A stretch of DNA of 64,000 nucleotides. It comes from Buddleja alternifolia. Taxonomy: Eukaryota; Streptophyta; Magnoliopsida; Lamiales; Scrophulariaceae. A program made the position numbers and the translations under genes. The stretch is from the NCBI GenBank assembly GCA_019426215.1, contig CM033405.1, positions 9,277,001 to 9,341,000 of the forward strand, given 5' to 3'. The notes beneath the pieces are model-generated. The model saw nothing but the letters and a program-made list of their open reading frames with translations, made no database searches and was not told the origin of the DNA. Shown here one piece after another: positions 35,011-47,903 of the stretch (within the stretch, counting starts at the first letter, position 1; each line of letters opens with the position of its first letter).

Positions 35011-38000
35011 TTTAAATCAATCATACGTAGTTCACTTCTCAAAGTGAGAAAACATTGTTCGTTGAGTGCTTTGGTGAAGATATCTGCCAGTTGTTTGTCA
35101 GTACCAATGAAGTGCATGGAGATATCTTTCTTTTGAACATGGTCACGAAGAAAATGGTATCAAATGTCAATATGTTTGGTTCTGGAACGAAGAACAGGAT
35201 TTTGAGTCATGGCTAGGGCACTTTGGTTATCACAATGAATGGGGGTTGGACCTAGGATTATTCCATAATCTCTAAGTTGTTGCCTCATCCATAACACTTG
35301 TGCACAACAACTTCCTGCAGCTACATACTCGGCTTCAGTTGTAGAAGTAGTTATCAATTGTTGTTTCTTACTATGCCATGAAACTAACCTATCACCTAGA
35401 AATTGACATGTACCACTAGTACTCTTTTGATCTATTTTGCAACCTGCAAAATCTGCATCTGAGTAACCGATTAGTTCAAAAGGAGAATCCCTAGGATACC
35501 ATAAGCCCACATTTTGTGTGCCTTTTAGGTATTTAAGGATCTTCTTGGCAGCAATTAAGTGTGACTTTTTTGGATCAGTTTGACAGCGTGCACACTTGCA
35601 TACCGAAAACATAATATCAGGTCTACTAGCAGTAAGATAAGTAGTGATCGAATGATACCTCTATAGTTAGTGATATCAACCTTTTTCCCACTTTCACCTT
35701 TATCTAACTTAAGCGTTTGGCTCATTGGAATTTTTGAAGATGATGCATTTTCCATTCCAAATTTCTTAATCATATCACGTGTATATTTAGCTTGGTTAAT
35801 AAATATGCCATTAGGGAGTTGTTTAACTTGTAATTCTAAGAAGAAAGTTAATTCACCCCTCATGCTCATTACAAACTGTTCTTGCATCATTTTCGAAAAT
35901 TTCTCACACAGACCCTTATTAGTAGAACCAAATATAATATCATCAACATAAGTGGACTAAGAGAATATCTTCGTCATTGGTAATTTTAAATAACGTTGTA
36001 TCAACGCTGCCTTTTGAAAAGCCTTTACCAATAAGAAAAAAAGAGAGAGTGTTATACCATGCTCGGGGTGCTTGCTTAAGCCCATAAAGGGCTTTATCTA
36101 GCTTATAAACCATACCCTTACCATGGCTGTTGATGAATCCTGGTGGTTGCTCCACATATACCTCTTCTTGGAGTTTACCATTTAGGAAGGCACTCTTCAC
36201 GTCCATCTGATAAACCGTAAACTTTTTGAACTCTGCATATGCTAGAAACATGCGGATTGCTTCAAGACGGGCGACAGGAGCATATGTCTCATCAAAATCA
36301 ATACCCTCTTCTTCCCACTAACCTTGAGCAACAAGTCTCACCTTGTTCTTTATCACAATTCCATTCTCATCCATCTTGTTTCTGTGGACCCATCTAGTTC
36401 CAATAACTCTTTGGTGAGTTGGCCTTGGTACTAGCGTTCAAACCTTACTACGCTCAAACTGATTAAGCTCTTCTTGTATGGCTTCAATCCAACTAGGATC
36501 ACATAGCGCTTCATCCACTTTTTTAGGTTCCATTTGAGATAGAAAGCTTGCGAACATGGCTTCATTAAATGTAGCAGCCCTAGTCCTAACAGGCGCTTCT
36601 ATATCTCCAATAATCTGCTCAGGTGGATGATCACGTAGCCATAGTCTATCAGGCTTGGAAGGGGTTGAGAGGTTGAACAAGCGCTTGATTTACTTACTCA
36701 GACTCTTGATTCTCCTCTTGCATAGGCGCTTCAAGTTCACAGACTCTTCTTTGCTCTTGATGATCAATCTCTTCATGATCATCAGCATGTCTTACGTTGT
36801 TATCCAAAGTAACCTCACGAGTAATCTTAGGAGGTGGCACTAAGATCGCATCATCGTCGTCACTATCATCATCAATGGTAATCTTAGACGCTTGATGACA
36901 CAGATCTTCAACTCTTACATCATTCTCATTAACCTTACTCGGTTCTTGGTTAGCATCATCAAAAACAACTTGAATATATTCCTCAACCTTCGATTTGATC
37001 TTGTTTAGGATGCGAAAATTCTTTCCATTCTTGACGTAGCCTAGAAAGATTCCCTCATCTGCTTTAGGATCAAATGTCTTTAGGCTTTGGGATCCATTAT
37101 TATGGATAAAACACTTAGAACTAAAGACGTGAAAGTATGAAACATTTAGCTTACGTCCTATCCATAGTTCATATGGAATTTTCCCATGCTATTTGTTGAT
37201 CATGCACCGATTTTGAGTGTAACAGGCAGTGTTGATCGCCACGGCCCAAAACCTTGGAGCAAGCTTGGACTCTGCTAACATCGTCCTAGCGGCTTCCTTA
37301 AGCGTTCTGTTCCGGGGCTCAGCAACACCATTCTGTTGGGGAGTTCTGGGAGCTGAATACTCATGATGTATTCCATTCTCTGCACAAAACATCTCAACAA
37401 CCTTGTTAGTAAACTCAGTATTGTGATCGCTTCTTATTCTTGAAACCTTAAGATTTTTCAATATTTGAAGTTGCCGAATACGCGTTGTTTACTTGTCACA
37501 TGTCTCATCTTTGGATGAAAGAAATTCCACCCATGTATATCGAGAGAAATCATCTACTATCACCAAAGTATACTTTTTACCGCTCACACTGATCGTTTGA
37601 ACAGGTCCAAACAGATCCATGTGAAGCAGATCAAGTATTCCAGAGGTAGATAGATGAGGTTTTCTCTTGAGAGATGATTTAACTTGTTTTCCCATTTGAT
37701 AAGCGACACAAAGGTGATCCTTGTGAAATGGTCCATTTGGTAATCCCTCTACAAGATTTAGATTTATAAGTTGAGAGATTTTTTTAAAGTTGAGGTGATT
37801 CATTTTTCTGTGCCATAACCAACCCGTTTTAGATTCACTTTTAGCAACAAAACAAGTTGGGTTCTTATCAATTGTTGAACCTCAATCTACCAAATACACG
37901 TTGTTTGTTCTTTTACCTTTCAATGTAGTGGATTTAGTCTTAGCATTATTTATATAGCAACAGTCGCTTGAGAACTTGACTTCAAAGCCTTTATCACAAA

Positions 38001-38247
38001 ATTGACTTATGCTTAATAAATTACGCTTCAGACCCTCAACAAAATAAACATCACCTATCATGATGTTCCCCCTATGCACAGTACCTATACCTTTGGTTTT
38101 ACCTTTGGAGTTGTCACCAAATACAACCTGAGGACCATTGGCAGCTCGATAGTTGATCAGAAGATCCTTGGAGACTGTCATGTGCCTTGACGACCCACTA
38201 TCGATGTACCAAACAGATGTATCAGCTCTAGCTCTAGGTATCTGCAA
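35011..38247 (-). pseudogene. pol: pol of S1b (protease, integrase, RT, RNase H), decayed
   Basis: 38247-37882 protease (WYIDSGSSRHMT, active Asp at residue 16 of this piece); 37803-37489 pre-integrase zinc region and integrase core start (LLHMDLFGPVQ); 37461-37189 integrase with RSDHNTEF (Asp kept, the usual Gly changed); 36680-36438 and 36251-35943 RT N-terminus; a two-base deletion at the YVDD motif near 35945; 35890-35555 RT thumb; 35612-35160 RNase H (GYSDADFAG, EYVAAGSC, DNQSA) with a stop after KHIDI; homology continues to about 35011. Confidence 0.9.
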
Positions 38248-38259
38248 TCAAAAGAGAAG

Positions 38260-40372
38260 TTCTATTTCTATTTACGTACCCATTGTTGCTTGGGTCCTTT
38301 AACATTAGTAACATTGTTAGCTTGAATTAGAACTTTAGGAACCCATATTTGCTTAATCTTCATTGCGGGAGGATTAGCCTTCTTGGGTTTCACATTGTGT
38401 TGTGTATGCTGTTTAGGTATATAATAATATCCTCGATTATAATATTAATCATAATCATAGTCATAATCATAATCATCATAGTAGCGATAATATGATCTAG
38501 ACCGTTGTGGATATTGATGCTGGTATTTCCTGGGCATTGGCTTAGGGTGCACTTTTGGTGCTGGACGCTTAGCGCTTGATTCACAGTGGTTAGGTTTATC
38601 CTTAACCTTTTGAGCATTTGGATGAAGCTTTCTTTGTGAATCATTTGCTTTCGCTTTTCCCTGGCCTGAGTTAGCTTTGGCTTTCTCATTTGGCCTTGTA
38701 CCATCGTCGCTCGGTTCATTTTTCGTTTGACTTAGTGAACCTTTCTCAACAAACAAAAACACCCTTTCCTTTGTTGTTCGCCGTAACGTTAGATTTGTTT
38801 ACCGAATTTATTGCATCCTAAACCGGTCTTTTCACCAAATAACCTTGTTACCTCAGTCACATTGTCTAGCTTTCTTGATGCAAGTCTAGCAATCAGCTCA
38901 GCTTCTCTCTTGACTATTATAGCAAGATCACTTTTCAGATTGATTATATCACTCTCAAGTGATTTGTTCTTCTCAATGCATTGTTGTTGAACTTGCAAAT
39001 CTACTTTGAGCGTCACATTATCACTCTTGTGCGATGAAGTGATATCGAAGTGATTTTGATATAATTTGGCGGCATCTTGACAATCATTATAATTTTCTTT
39101 GACTTTGTCAAGTAATTCTTCATAAGAGAGAGGGTAAGATATCTCAGTGTTTACCTCAGGGGATGCTTCATCATCTCTGGCCATGAGACAAATAAGCGCT
39201 GAGTCATCCACTGGTTCATCATCATCACTACTCTCCTCTGAAGACTCCAAATCTTCAGGTGCGGACGCTTGTTCTGATTCTGCTAGAAAACCTTGTTGAC
39301 GAAGGTTGCTCTTGAATTGGTTTCTATCCAAGTAATCTTGCCTTCAGGGCTTAGATACGTTTGGATAAGGGCAATTTACCTGTTAGTGCCCTGGTTTCCT
39401 GCAATTATAACAAATATTATTTTTCATCTTTTGTTCATTCGTTAACCTTGCAGTGTGTGGTTTTGAGATCACGGGTGTTGACAGGTTCTGTTGATTAGAC
39501 GCTTGGTATTGAATCGGCGTTGAAGGAGAAGGTGCAGCATATTGAAGCGCTTGATACTGCTGTTGTACTGGAGCAGGCGCTTGATATGAACTCTGTCCTT
39601 GATGTTTAGGACTGTTTCCTTTCTTTTCATATCTTAAGAACTTTCTGAATCTGTTCAGAAGCACTAGTTTCTCTTCCTGACTGATATACGAAACCTTTCC
39701 TTTGTTACCCGATTTACCTTTAATTGATGTTATAAGCGCTCCTGACTCAATTACCGGACTGCTCACAACATCGCTGGCTGAATTCAACTCAAACTCAAAT
39801 GCTTTGAGCTCTGAAAAGGCATCTTCTGGAGTTAGAAGATCCAACATGTTCGATTCTCTCATTGCTGTTGTCTTCACCAAAAATCTACTTGGTAGACTTC
39901 TAAAAATTTTAACCACCATTTCTCGGTTCTGTAAATCCATACCCAAAGATGTTAATTCTATAACAAAAGCTGTAAATCTTATGTCCAATTGCTCTAAAGT
40001 GTCATTGGGTAACATCTTAAAATTGTTAAATCTTTCCTTGGAGATGGAAACCTTATTCTCCTTGATCTGAGCTAAACCACCACAAATTATGGCCAACTTA
40101 TCCCATATTTCCTTAGTTGTATTACAAGACTTGACCGTGTTGAATAAGTTGTCATTATCACCAATAGCCGTATATAAAGTTGTCCGGATTAGCTCTTCGA
40201 CGCTCATCAGTGGACCACTCTTGTTTTGGTTTCTCAACATAACCATCCGGGGTCTCTTCAGTGGCTCCGGGTGCTCTGGTGATAACCTTCAAAATTTGTA
40301 TTGGTCTATCTGAAATAATATCGCACATTTCGTCATCACATGAACAAAGATATGTAAAAGCTTTGACATTAA
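38260..40372 (-). pseudogene. gag: gag of S1b, N-terminus deleted
   Basis: The readable protein starts at VKAFTYLCSCDDEMCD (near 40363), which aligns with residue 19 of S2 gag, so the first 18 residues are missing. 40246-39383 holds the UBN2-type gag domain and a zinc knuckle CYNCRKPGH interrupted by a stop just after the His. 39331-38789 is acidic (SSEESSDDDE) with a coiled-coil-like part, and 38762-38390 is the basic tail with RSRSYYRYYDD and a five-fold YD run. Confidence 0.8.
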
Positions 40373-41571
40373 GCGTTCAGTTCTTTAATCAGTGTTAGCA
40401 CAGCGGAATGATTTTAAAGTCTTCTCGTTTTGAAAGCTTTAGCATCATAGGAAGTATTTTAGTTGCTTAGCGCTTGATTGAGTTTTACTTAACAAATTTA
40501 TAATGATATGATAATATGGAAATTGAGTGTAAAGTAAATAACACAAGATTTGTAAGCTTTGTTAGGTGGTGTAATCTCAACTACGTCCTTCTTCCACTCG
40601 AACACTTGGAGTCAATCCACTAAAATGATTCTCAAAGAATCACCCAAAATCTTCTACAAATTAGGGAGAGATGGATATCGATGACTTGAGCTCCTTGATC
40701 ACACAGATTTTTTCTCCAAGGCACTTCTATCCCCTTGCTTCTTTCACTCAGAAATAATGCAAGTATCCAACTTCGACTTCACACAGATCGCGAGGCTTGG
40801 ATGAGGTTTTCTAATGGTTTCTTTGATTTTGATAAAGTTTAAGGAATGAGACTTCAATGCAGCAGCATTTTGGCTTGGAATACGATTGTTGTTTTGGCTT
40901 GTTGTTGAAGTCCTATTTATAGGTAATCTTGGAAAATGTGTCCGTTTGACACATGCACAAGCACGTGTCTCTCACGTCCGCTAGTGAACAACTTTTGTCC
41001 TTTTCCCTGAAAACCTGCTGCACAAAAGTTGGTGCTGCAGTCTGTGAATAGTTAACATTCCAATAGGGTGGCTTCTCCGTACGTTCGAAAGAGCTTATCA
41101 TATTTAATGCTCTTATCAGCATTTAGTGCATTAGAAATAAATGCCTGTTGGCAACAAATGATCTGGGAATATTTGCATTAAACTCCTTCTGGACTTAGAA
41201 ATGAATTCAGGTGAAATCAGTCATTTGATAGACGCTTATTCATCCTTGAATAACTTCTGTCCTATAATCAGGGCTTGATATAGCTTGTCGTTTGCACGCT
41301 TGGAATCTTCATCTTCATTCAGACTTCAGGCGCTTGAATCTTCAAACTTAACTACTGATAAGCTCACTCAGAAATTATTAGACGGTCAGCCTAAGAATAC
41401 TTAGCCTAACAATCTAGAAGAAAATGAAGCAAAGCCTATAAAGCCTGTTAAACATCTAACGCTTCAAAGCTTATACATGATTTCTAAATAAAATCAAACT
41501 TACATATTTTGGGGTCTAACATAAAATCCTAATTATCATCATCAAAACGTCTAACATGAAATTTCCTAACA
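40373..41571 (-). repeat. 5' LTR of S1b (inner end deleted)
   Basis: It matches 27296-28425 and, more distantly, the S2 LTR from the GTTAGCACAGCGGAATGATTTT block on. Minus-strand TATAAATA at 40914-40921. The outer terminus TTTCCTAACA ends at 41571. On the inner side gag text runs straight into mid-LTR at about 40372, so the U5 end, PBS and leader are gone. Confidence 0.85.
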
Positions 41572-43712
41572 GTAGGAACCGAACTTTGTTGAACATGGTT
41601 CGTTCCATACTTAGTTACACTGATTTACCCATTTCATTGTGGGGACATGCCCTCCTTACTGCTGCTTATATATTGAACAGATGTCCCTCCAAATCCATTC
41701 ATAAAACTCCACATGAGATGTGGAATAATAGGAAACCAAGTCTTAACCACATCAAGATTTTGGGATTTCCTACTTATGTCAAAAAGACTAAAATGGAGAA
41801 ATTGGAGACAAGATCTCTCATGTGACCTTTAATTGGTTATCCTGAGGATTCCATGGGATTCTTCTTTTACCTACAAGATGATCAAAGAATCATTGTGGCC
41901 CTGCAAGCCACTTCCTTGAAGATGAATTCATCTTAGAAGGGGGCAAAGGTAGAAAGATTGTTCTAGAAGAACAAAATGAAACTTCCTCTGAGACATCTGT
42001 CCGAGAACCAAGGCCTGACCCAATAGTAGTACAACCACCACGTAGATCTGGTATAATACCGCATGAACCTGAGAGGTATGGATATCTACTGCAGAGGGAA
42101 CTAGAGCTTCACATTGTAGTACAAAAAGGTCATGAAGATGATCCTTGTACCTATGATCAAGCACTGGTGGATGGCGATGCTTCAAGATGGAGAGAAGCAA
42201 TGGAAACAGAGATGGTCTATATGTAATCGAACTAAGTCTGGACTTTGTTAGATCGTCCTGGAGGTATTAAACCTATAGGATTTAAATGGATCTACAAAAG
42301 AAAGATAGGTAGCGATGGCAAGGTTGACACCTTTAAATCCAGGCTCATAGCAAATGGCTATAGTCAAAGAGAAGGAATTGACTATCAAGAAACATTTTCG
42401 CCCGTGGCCATGATAAAGTCCATCTGAATACTGTTATCCATAGCTGCATACTTAGATTATGAGATATGGTAGATGGATGTCAAAATGAATTTTCTAAATT
42501 AATTCTTAGAAAAGGACATCTATAGGAAATCGCCAAAAGGTTTTGTATCCGAGACCGATATCCATAAAGTATCTAAACTTGAGAGGTCTATATACGATCT
42601 CAAGCAAGCATCTAGAAGTTGAAATCTTCATTTTGGAAGTAGTAAAGGGATATGGCTTCATTAAGAACGAAAATGAACCCTATATCTACAAAAAGACTAG
42701 TGGGAGTAAGATCTCGTTCTTAGTACTATATGTGGATGACATTCTACTTATCGGAAATGATGTGGGAGTGCTCACCACTATCAAGAAATGGCTTTCGAGT
42801 ACGTTTTCCATGAAAGACTTGGGAGAAACGACGTACATTCTAGGAATTCATATCTATAGAGATAGAACGAATAAAATGATCGGACTTTCCCAAGACCTTT
42901 ACTTAGAAAAGGTCATAAAGAGATTTGGGATGGATAACTCTAAGAAAGGGTTTATTCCAATGAGGCGTAGAATACACTAATCTAAATCTATGTGTTCTCA
43001 AAACGAGGAAGATAGAATAGAGATGAGTAATGTACCCTATGCTTCTGCAGTTGGTAGACTGATGTATTCAATATTGTGTACAAGACCTGACATTACCTAT
43101 GCTGTAAGCGTGGTGAGTCGATTTCAGGCAAACCCGGGAAAAGAACATTGGATAGCTGTGAAGAATATCCTAAAGTATCTCAAAAGAACTATGGATACGA
43201 TTCTCATCTATGGAGGTGGAGACCTGAAGATCGAAGGTTACACTGATTCAAATTTTCAGTCTGATGTAGATGACTGAAAATCCACTTCGGGGTTTGTTTT
43301 CACGCTTAATGGTGGGGCGGTGTCTTGGAAAAGTTCCAAGAAAACCCCGACCACTGATTCCACCACTGAAGCAAAATATATGGCAGCCTCAGAGGCAGCC
43401 AAAGAAGCTGTTTGGATGAGAAAGATTGTAGGAGAACTTGTAGTGGTTCCTAGTGCAGAGCTCTCGTTGCCACTTTATTGTGATAACAATGGAGCAATAG
43501 CACAAGCCAAGGAACCAAGGTCTCATAACAAGTTTAAACACATTGAGAGAAGATTTCACATCATTAGGAAGATCGTTGGTAGAGGAGAGATAGCAGTGTA
43601 GAAAATAGCCTCAGCTGACAATGTAGCTGACCCATTCACCAAACCACTACCTCAGGCTGCTCTGGACCGACACTTGGAAAGGATAGGTATAAGATACCAC
43701 AATGAGTGGCAT
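41572..43712 (+). pseudogene. pol: Integrase C-terminal part, RT and RNase H of B, decayed
   Basis: 41572-41825 continues the integrase (RNRTLLNMVRSILSYTDLPISLWGHAL). A decayed linker with many stops follows to 42240. RT: 42245-42427 (FKWIYKRKIGSDGKVDTFKSRL), 42543-42980 (LYVDDILLIGND, near 42720), 42990-43277 (TRPDITYAVSVVSRF). RNase H: 43230-43700 (GYTDSNFQSD, TTEAKYMAASEAAKEA, YCDNNGAIA, ADNVADPFTKPL). At least four stops or frameshifts. About 60 integrase codons, including the second catalytic Asp and the Glu region, are missing relative to the 27295 end. Confidence 0.88.
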
Positions 43713-43718
43713 TGAGTG

Positions 43719-43730
43719 CAAGGGGGAGAT
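43719..43730 (+). other. Polypurine tract of B
   Basis: CAAGGGGGAGAT directly before the 3' LTR; D has the related CAAGTGGGAGAT at 49014-49025. Confidence 0.85.
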
Positions 43731-45479
43731 TGTTAGGATTATGCCCTCAGATGCCATAGAGGATAGAATGATAGGGCATCTTTCTTGTAATGAACTTATT
43801 TATTATTCATAATAAAAGGCATTGTTTAGTTTTCACTTAAATCTTATCTGCATCTATAAGAAGTGTAAAATGTTTTGTCCATGTTTTCAGTGCAATCTCT
43901 CTACTTCCTATGGGATAGGAAGATTGGCACTAGAGAGATTGATCTTGATTACTTAAACACGTTCGCAAGTAATATGAAGTCTTTAATGGACAAATAAAGA
44001 CTTAGAACACTTGTACAAATTTAGCTCTGACATGGGAGTGCCAGTCGAACACCATGCGATGGTGGGATCGCTTAAGACTGTAGACACATCACTAGAACTG
44101 ATATGCTTAAACATGATTCGCATCGGTTCTGTCACATGGGTTCTCACTCTGTGACTATCAATGACAGAACTGATTATGCGTAATAGGTATAAGTGAACCT
44201 TTGACCTGAATTATTAGGCTGAAGACGCACTTGTGACGTCAAGTCTTTCACTAGAGTAGTTAGACCCAATTCACCCGTTGGTGGGATCGACATCGAAATG
44301 CGGCTTGATGGGCAAGTGGTAGCCTTAGCTGATAACTAATTTGGGATTTGTTCTCTCATAAGTGAATGAGAAACTATCCTACGTAATTATAGTTAAATAG
44401 AGATTAAAGTCTTTGGCCAAAGCAAAAGAGACAATTGTGCGAGGCACTAAATTGATCTCATATTATTATAATTAATACATATGGTGAAGTCTAATGAGTT
44501 TTACATAACCATGACTCTCAATTCACTAGGGCATGTGAACAAAGGGTTTATACTTATACGATATTTACGATTGGAAGGTTGTGGAATGATCCAATCATTC
44601 ATTTTCGTTTGGGCTACGAAGTGGGCCACGTGATTGGCTAGGTGTTACCCACTTCCTTTGTATTCCTCTCATTGCCAAACGAAACAAATCTAAAGAGTCG
44701 CACTAAAGGATTGGTAAAGAAAAATGAAAGGATTTTCTATTTTATTCTGGGAGATTTAATTTATTAGATAAATTAAATAATTATTTAATTACTCATTAGA
44801 CGGGATTATTAATTATAAATATAAGATTAATCGTTAATGAATTAATTTATCTAATTAATTTGGTTATTTAATTAATTAATTTATTTATTGGATTTAATAA
44901 ATTATTAGTGAAATAGACAATTAATTAAAACAAAAGGAAGTCTCGGGCCTAGATGGGGCGTCCATGAGGATGCCTACTAGGGTTAAGTTGGGCGTCCATT
45001 AGGATGCCCAACGAGAACGTTTTTTGTTTGTCATGGTCAATAAGTCAAGTGATTATAAAAGGGCTCCTTGACCTAAACAAGACACAAGCAATCATGACTC
45101 TCCTAGAAAAGAAAAAGAAAACTCCTCCCTCTCTCTAAAAAACAAGCTAGCCGTCGGCCTCCATAGAGAAAAAGAGGGATTTTTTGTCTAATCAATCCGT
45201 GTGATAATTTAGAGGCAACATACGTTCGTTGTTTGGATCAAGAATTCAAGAAAGATCAAGGATTCGTGAAGATTGGATTGCACGTGATCTTGAAGTCTTC
45301 AAGTCTACAAGGTTTGAATTTTTAGAGGTGCAATTGAGTCTCCAACCACTTGACTTCAACGGGTAAGTAATTATTCATTTTTGTGATTAATTGATTCGAC
45401 AATGCAAACAGAGAATTCATTTTGGGTTTAAAATTTTAAAACTTCCGCTGCGCAATTTGATTTTTCGTGAAACCCGACA
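43731..45479 (+). repeat. 3' LTR of B
   Basis: It begins TGTTAGGATTATGCCCTCAG after the PPT and ends TTCCGCTGCGCAATTTG...AACCCGACA, 1.75 kb. Terminal text TGTTAGG-x-ATG/GTCCTCA near the start and TTCCGCTGCG near the end is shared with the D LTRs and, in reverse, with G, showing related LTR families. Target duplication cannot be tested because the left end of B is outside the window. Confidence 0.85.
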
Positions 45480-46635
45480 ACTGGGGGGCACAAACTCTAG
45501 CCTAATACAACCAAGATAAGACAGCAAATTTAAACCCTAAGTCCATACACGGTGTCACCATCATATAAATAAGGAGCATGTAAAACAATTAAACACTTAA
45601 TTAAACATTAAATTAAATTTAATGATTCATTAAATTTAATTTAATGATTCATTAAATCCAATTTAATCATCTCAAAATAAATCTAAATTAGTTTGATTTC
45701 TTTAATCAAATTAAAGTGCGAGTATATCAAATAAAGTTACATGGGGAATCTAATCTAAACACATAGCAATATCATGTAAAATAAACTAGTTGGTATCTAA
45801 ATTCAATTTAATAAATCTAATTTTATATATCTAGCAACTTATTTGAAATGAATTTAAATCTAATTTTAATAATTTAATAAATCTAATTTAGATTGAAAAA
45901 TTTAAGTACAATTAAATTATTCATTAAGTTCAATTTAAAATAATATTAAATCTAATTTAAATTATTTACTAAATCCAATTTAGAATTTGAAGAAACTTAA
46001 ATCTAATTTAATTTATTCACTAAATCAAATTTAGCTGTTGATACGAAAAATTTATATAATTAGGGTTTCCAAATTCATAAATAGTTTGGTCAAACTTTGA
46101 TTGGGTCAAACCCACATAATTAATTGTTTCACAATTGGGTAACCCAATTAAATCGCTGGGCCAAGCTTGGCATAATTAATTATGCTAGACCCGGCCCAAA
46201 TTATTTTTTTTAAATAATAGTTGGGCTCGGCCCAGCACTTAAAAAATAATGTGTTGGCCTAAGCCCAGCAAAGCAGACCGCGCTTGGTGTTGGGCAACCC
46301 TAATTTGTGTTGGGCTAAGCCTAACACCCAGCCTCAACCTCCCACGAAATCAGGCGCAGGTTTGAGCAACATGCACTGCTGCTGCAGAAAAGCGGCGGCG
46401 TGCCGTCCTTCAGGCAACTCTTTTTTTCGAAAAACGTGATTTTTCAACAATTTTGAATCCAAACTCAATTTTCGTATTACCCGGTAAATTCAATTCAACA
46501 TAAAACTTAAGTTTACAAATTCGCATGCATAACATAAATTACCTATTTACATACAATATGTAAAAACATGTTTATGCAATAAAATAATGAAAACACATAA
46601 ACATACATCGAATATCATGAATCTCTCAAATTTTT
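45480..46635 (-). other. Non-coding region left of the E PBS, probable E leader
   Basis: No ORF of note and no gag motif. The left half is dense in AATTTAAT/ATTAAATTT repeats, followed by a GC-richer part with GCCCAGC/TGGGC words (46140-46330). It lies on the internal side of the PBS at 46636, so it may be the long 5' leader of element E into which B inserted. No other copy is available to confirm. Confidence 0.35.
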
Positions 46636-46647
46636 GCTCTGATACCA
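46636..46647 (-). other. Primer binding site of E
   Basis: The minus strand reads TGGTATCAGAGC, a perfect match to the initiator tRNA-Met PBS of plant copia elements, four bases from the LTR edge at 46652. Confidence 0.8.
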
Positions 46648-46826
46648 CTTATGTGATTCGGTCTAGCAGATAAAAATTTAATCCGAATCACTTCATGAAT
46701 CGAATCCGTGGTGTTATGATATTAATTCGCAATAAAAAATTATGAAAGAGGATAATCAAATTACCTCTTGATGACAAAACTCGAATAATCAGCAGCTGCT
46801 CCAGATTCCTGCATCTAGATTATCAC

Positions 46827-47903
46827 TGTTAGGTTAATGTCCTCAAATGCCACTAGAGGATTAGTTATAGATAGGACATTATCAATTTGTAATTTTTATT
46901 AAATCAATCAATAAAAGGCATTTTAGTTTTTTACATTAATATTGGCATTTATATATATTGTAATCATCTATAAGTCCATAACATAAGAGTTAACTCTCTA
47001 AGACACTAGAGGAGTCTGATACTTGCGTGCTAAAATAGTCTGCAGATCAAAGATTTTCAATTGGGCATTGGAAATCATGAAAACTTGTATGATATGAGTT
47101 TTGACAAGAAAGGGCCCCGTCAATCACTAGGAAATAGTGAAGAACTTATACGATATCATAGGTGCACTGATGGAGATAGTGGCACTCAGACATGACTCGC
47201 ATCGATTCTTTCACATGGGTTTTCACTCTTTGATAGTCAATGACAGAATTGATTAAATTGTAATATGTGTGTTTGAACTTTAGACTTGAGAAATCGAGTT
47301 GAAGATATACTTGTGCATTAGGTTCGTCATTAGAGTAGTTAGGCCCAGTTCACCCATTGGTGGGGTCAACCTCGAACTGCAACCTAATGGTCAAGTAGTA
47401 TTCTTAACTGATATCCAAGAAAGGATTTGTTCCCTCGTAAGTGAACGAGGAATTATCCTATGCATTTATAAGTAAGTTAGATCTCAAAGTCTTTGGCCAA
47501 AGCATTAATTGATCTGAACTTATTATAAATATAGCATAGTGTTAAGTTAGTGAGTTTGACCAAAACCATGACTCTCACTTAATCGGGATAAGGAAACGAA
47601 GAGTTTGTATTCACACGATATTTACAAATGAAAAGGAACAAATGATCTAATCATTTCATCTTATTTGGGTTAAAATATGGACCACTAGATTGGCTAGGTG
47701 GGACCCATATTCAATGGAATACTCCCATTGTCAAATATAGATGAACCTAAAAAGTCACGCTTAAAAAGGAAAAATTGATGAAAAGTGGAATATTTCTTGT
47801 CGTAATATTTTAAGTATTGGATACTTAAAATTAAATAAATAAAATTAATTATTTGAGAAAATAAGTTAATTTATTTATGATTTAATTAATATAATATTTC
47901 TTG
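46827..47903 (+). repeat. 5' LTR of D (3' part replaced)
   Basis: It aligns with 49026-50100 with few substitutions and one short indel region, up to AATATTTCTTG at 47903, where the sequence switches to the LINE fragment. Confidence 0.88.

Larger units (their letters stand above)
27296..41571 (-). mobile_element. S1b: Sirevirus-like Ty1/copia element with both LTR regions
   Basis: Minus strand, right to left: 5' LTR remnant (41571 to about 40373), gag, pol, conserved spacer, aORF (split by a solo LTR), PPT, 3' LTR (28425 to about 27296). It is the most complete of the three Sirevirus-like copies. The right LTR terminus at 41571 is followed directly by B integrase text. The left LTR lacks its inner 250-300 bases, and B lacks about 60 integrase codons at the same junction. 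The 5' LTR end, PBS and gag start are deleted at about 40372. Confidence 0.9.
24962..45479 (+). mobile_element. B: Ty1/copia element (Angela/Tork-like), split twice
   Basis: This plus-strand element runs from a 5' LTR fragment (24962-25812) through gag, protease and integrase start (to about 27295), is interrupted by S1b, and resumes at 41572 with integrase, RT, RNase H, PPT and 3' LTR. RT and RNase H wording (YVDDILLIGND, SFQSD/NFQSD, NGGAVSWKSSK, PRSHNKFKH) suggests the Angela/Tork side of copia; the lineage is tentative. The 5' LTR is cut at its start by S2 and has lost its end, PBS and early gag by deletion. Confidence 0.85.
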
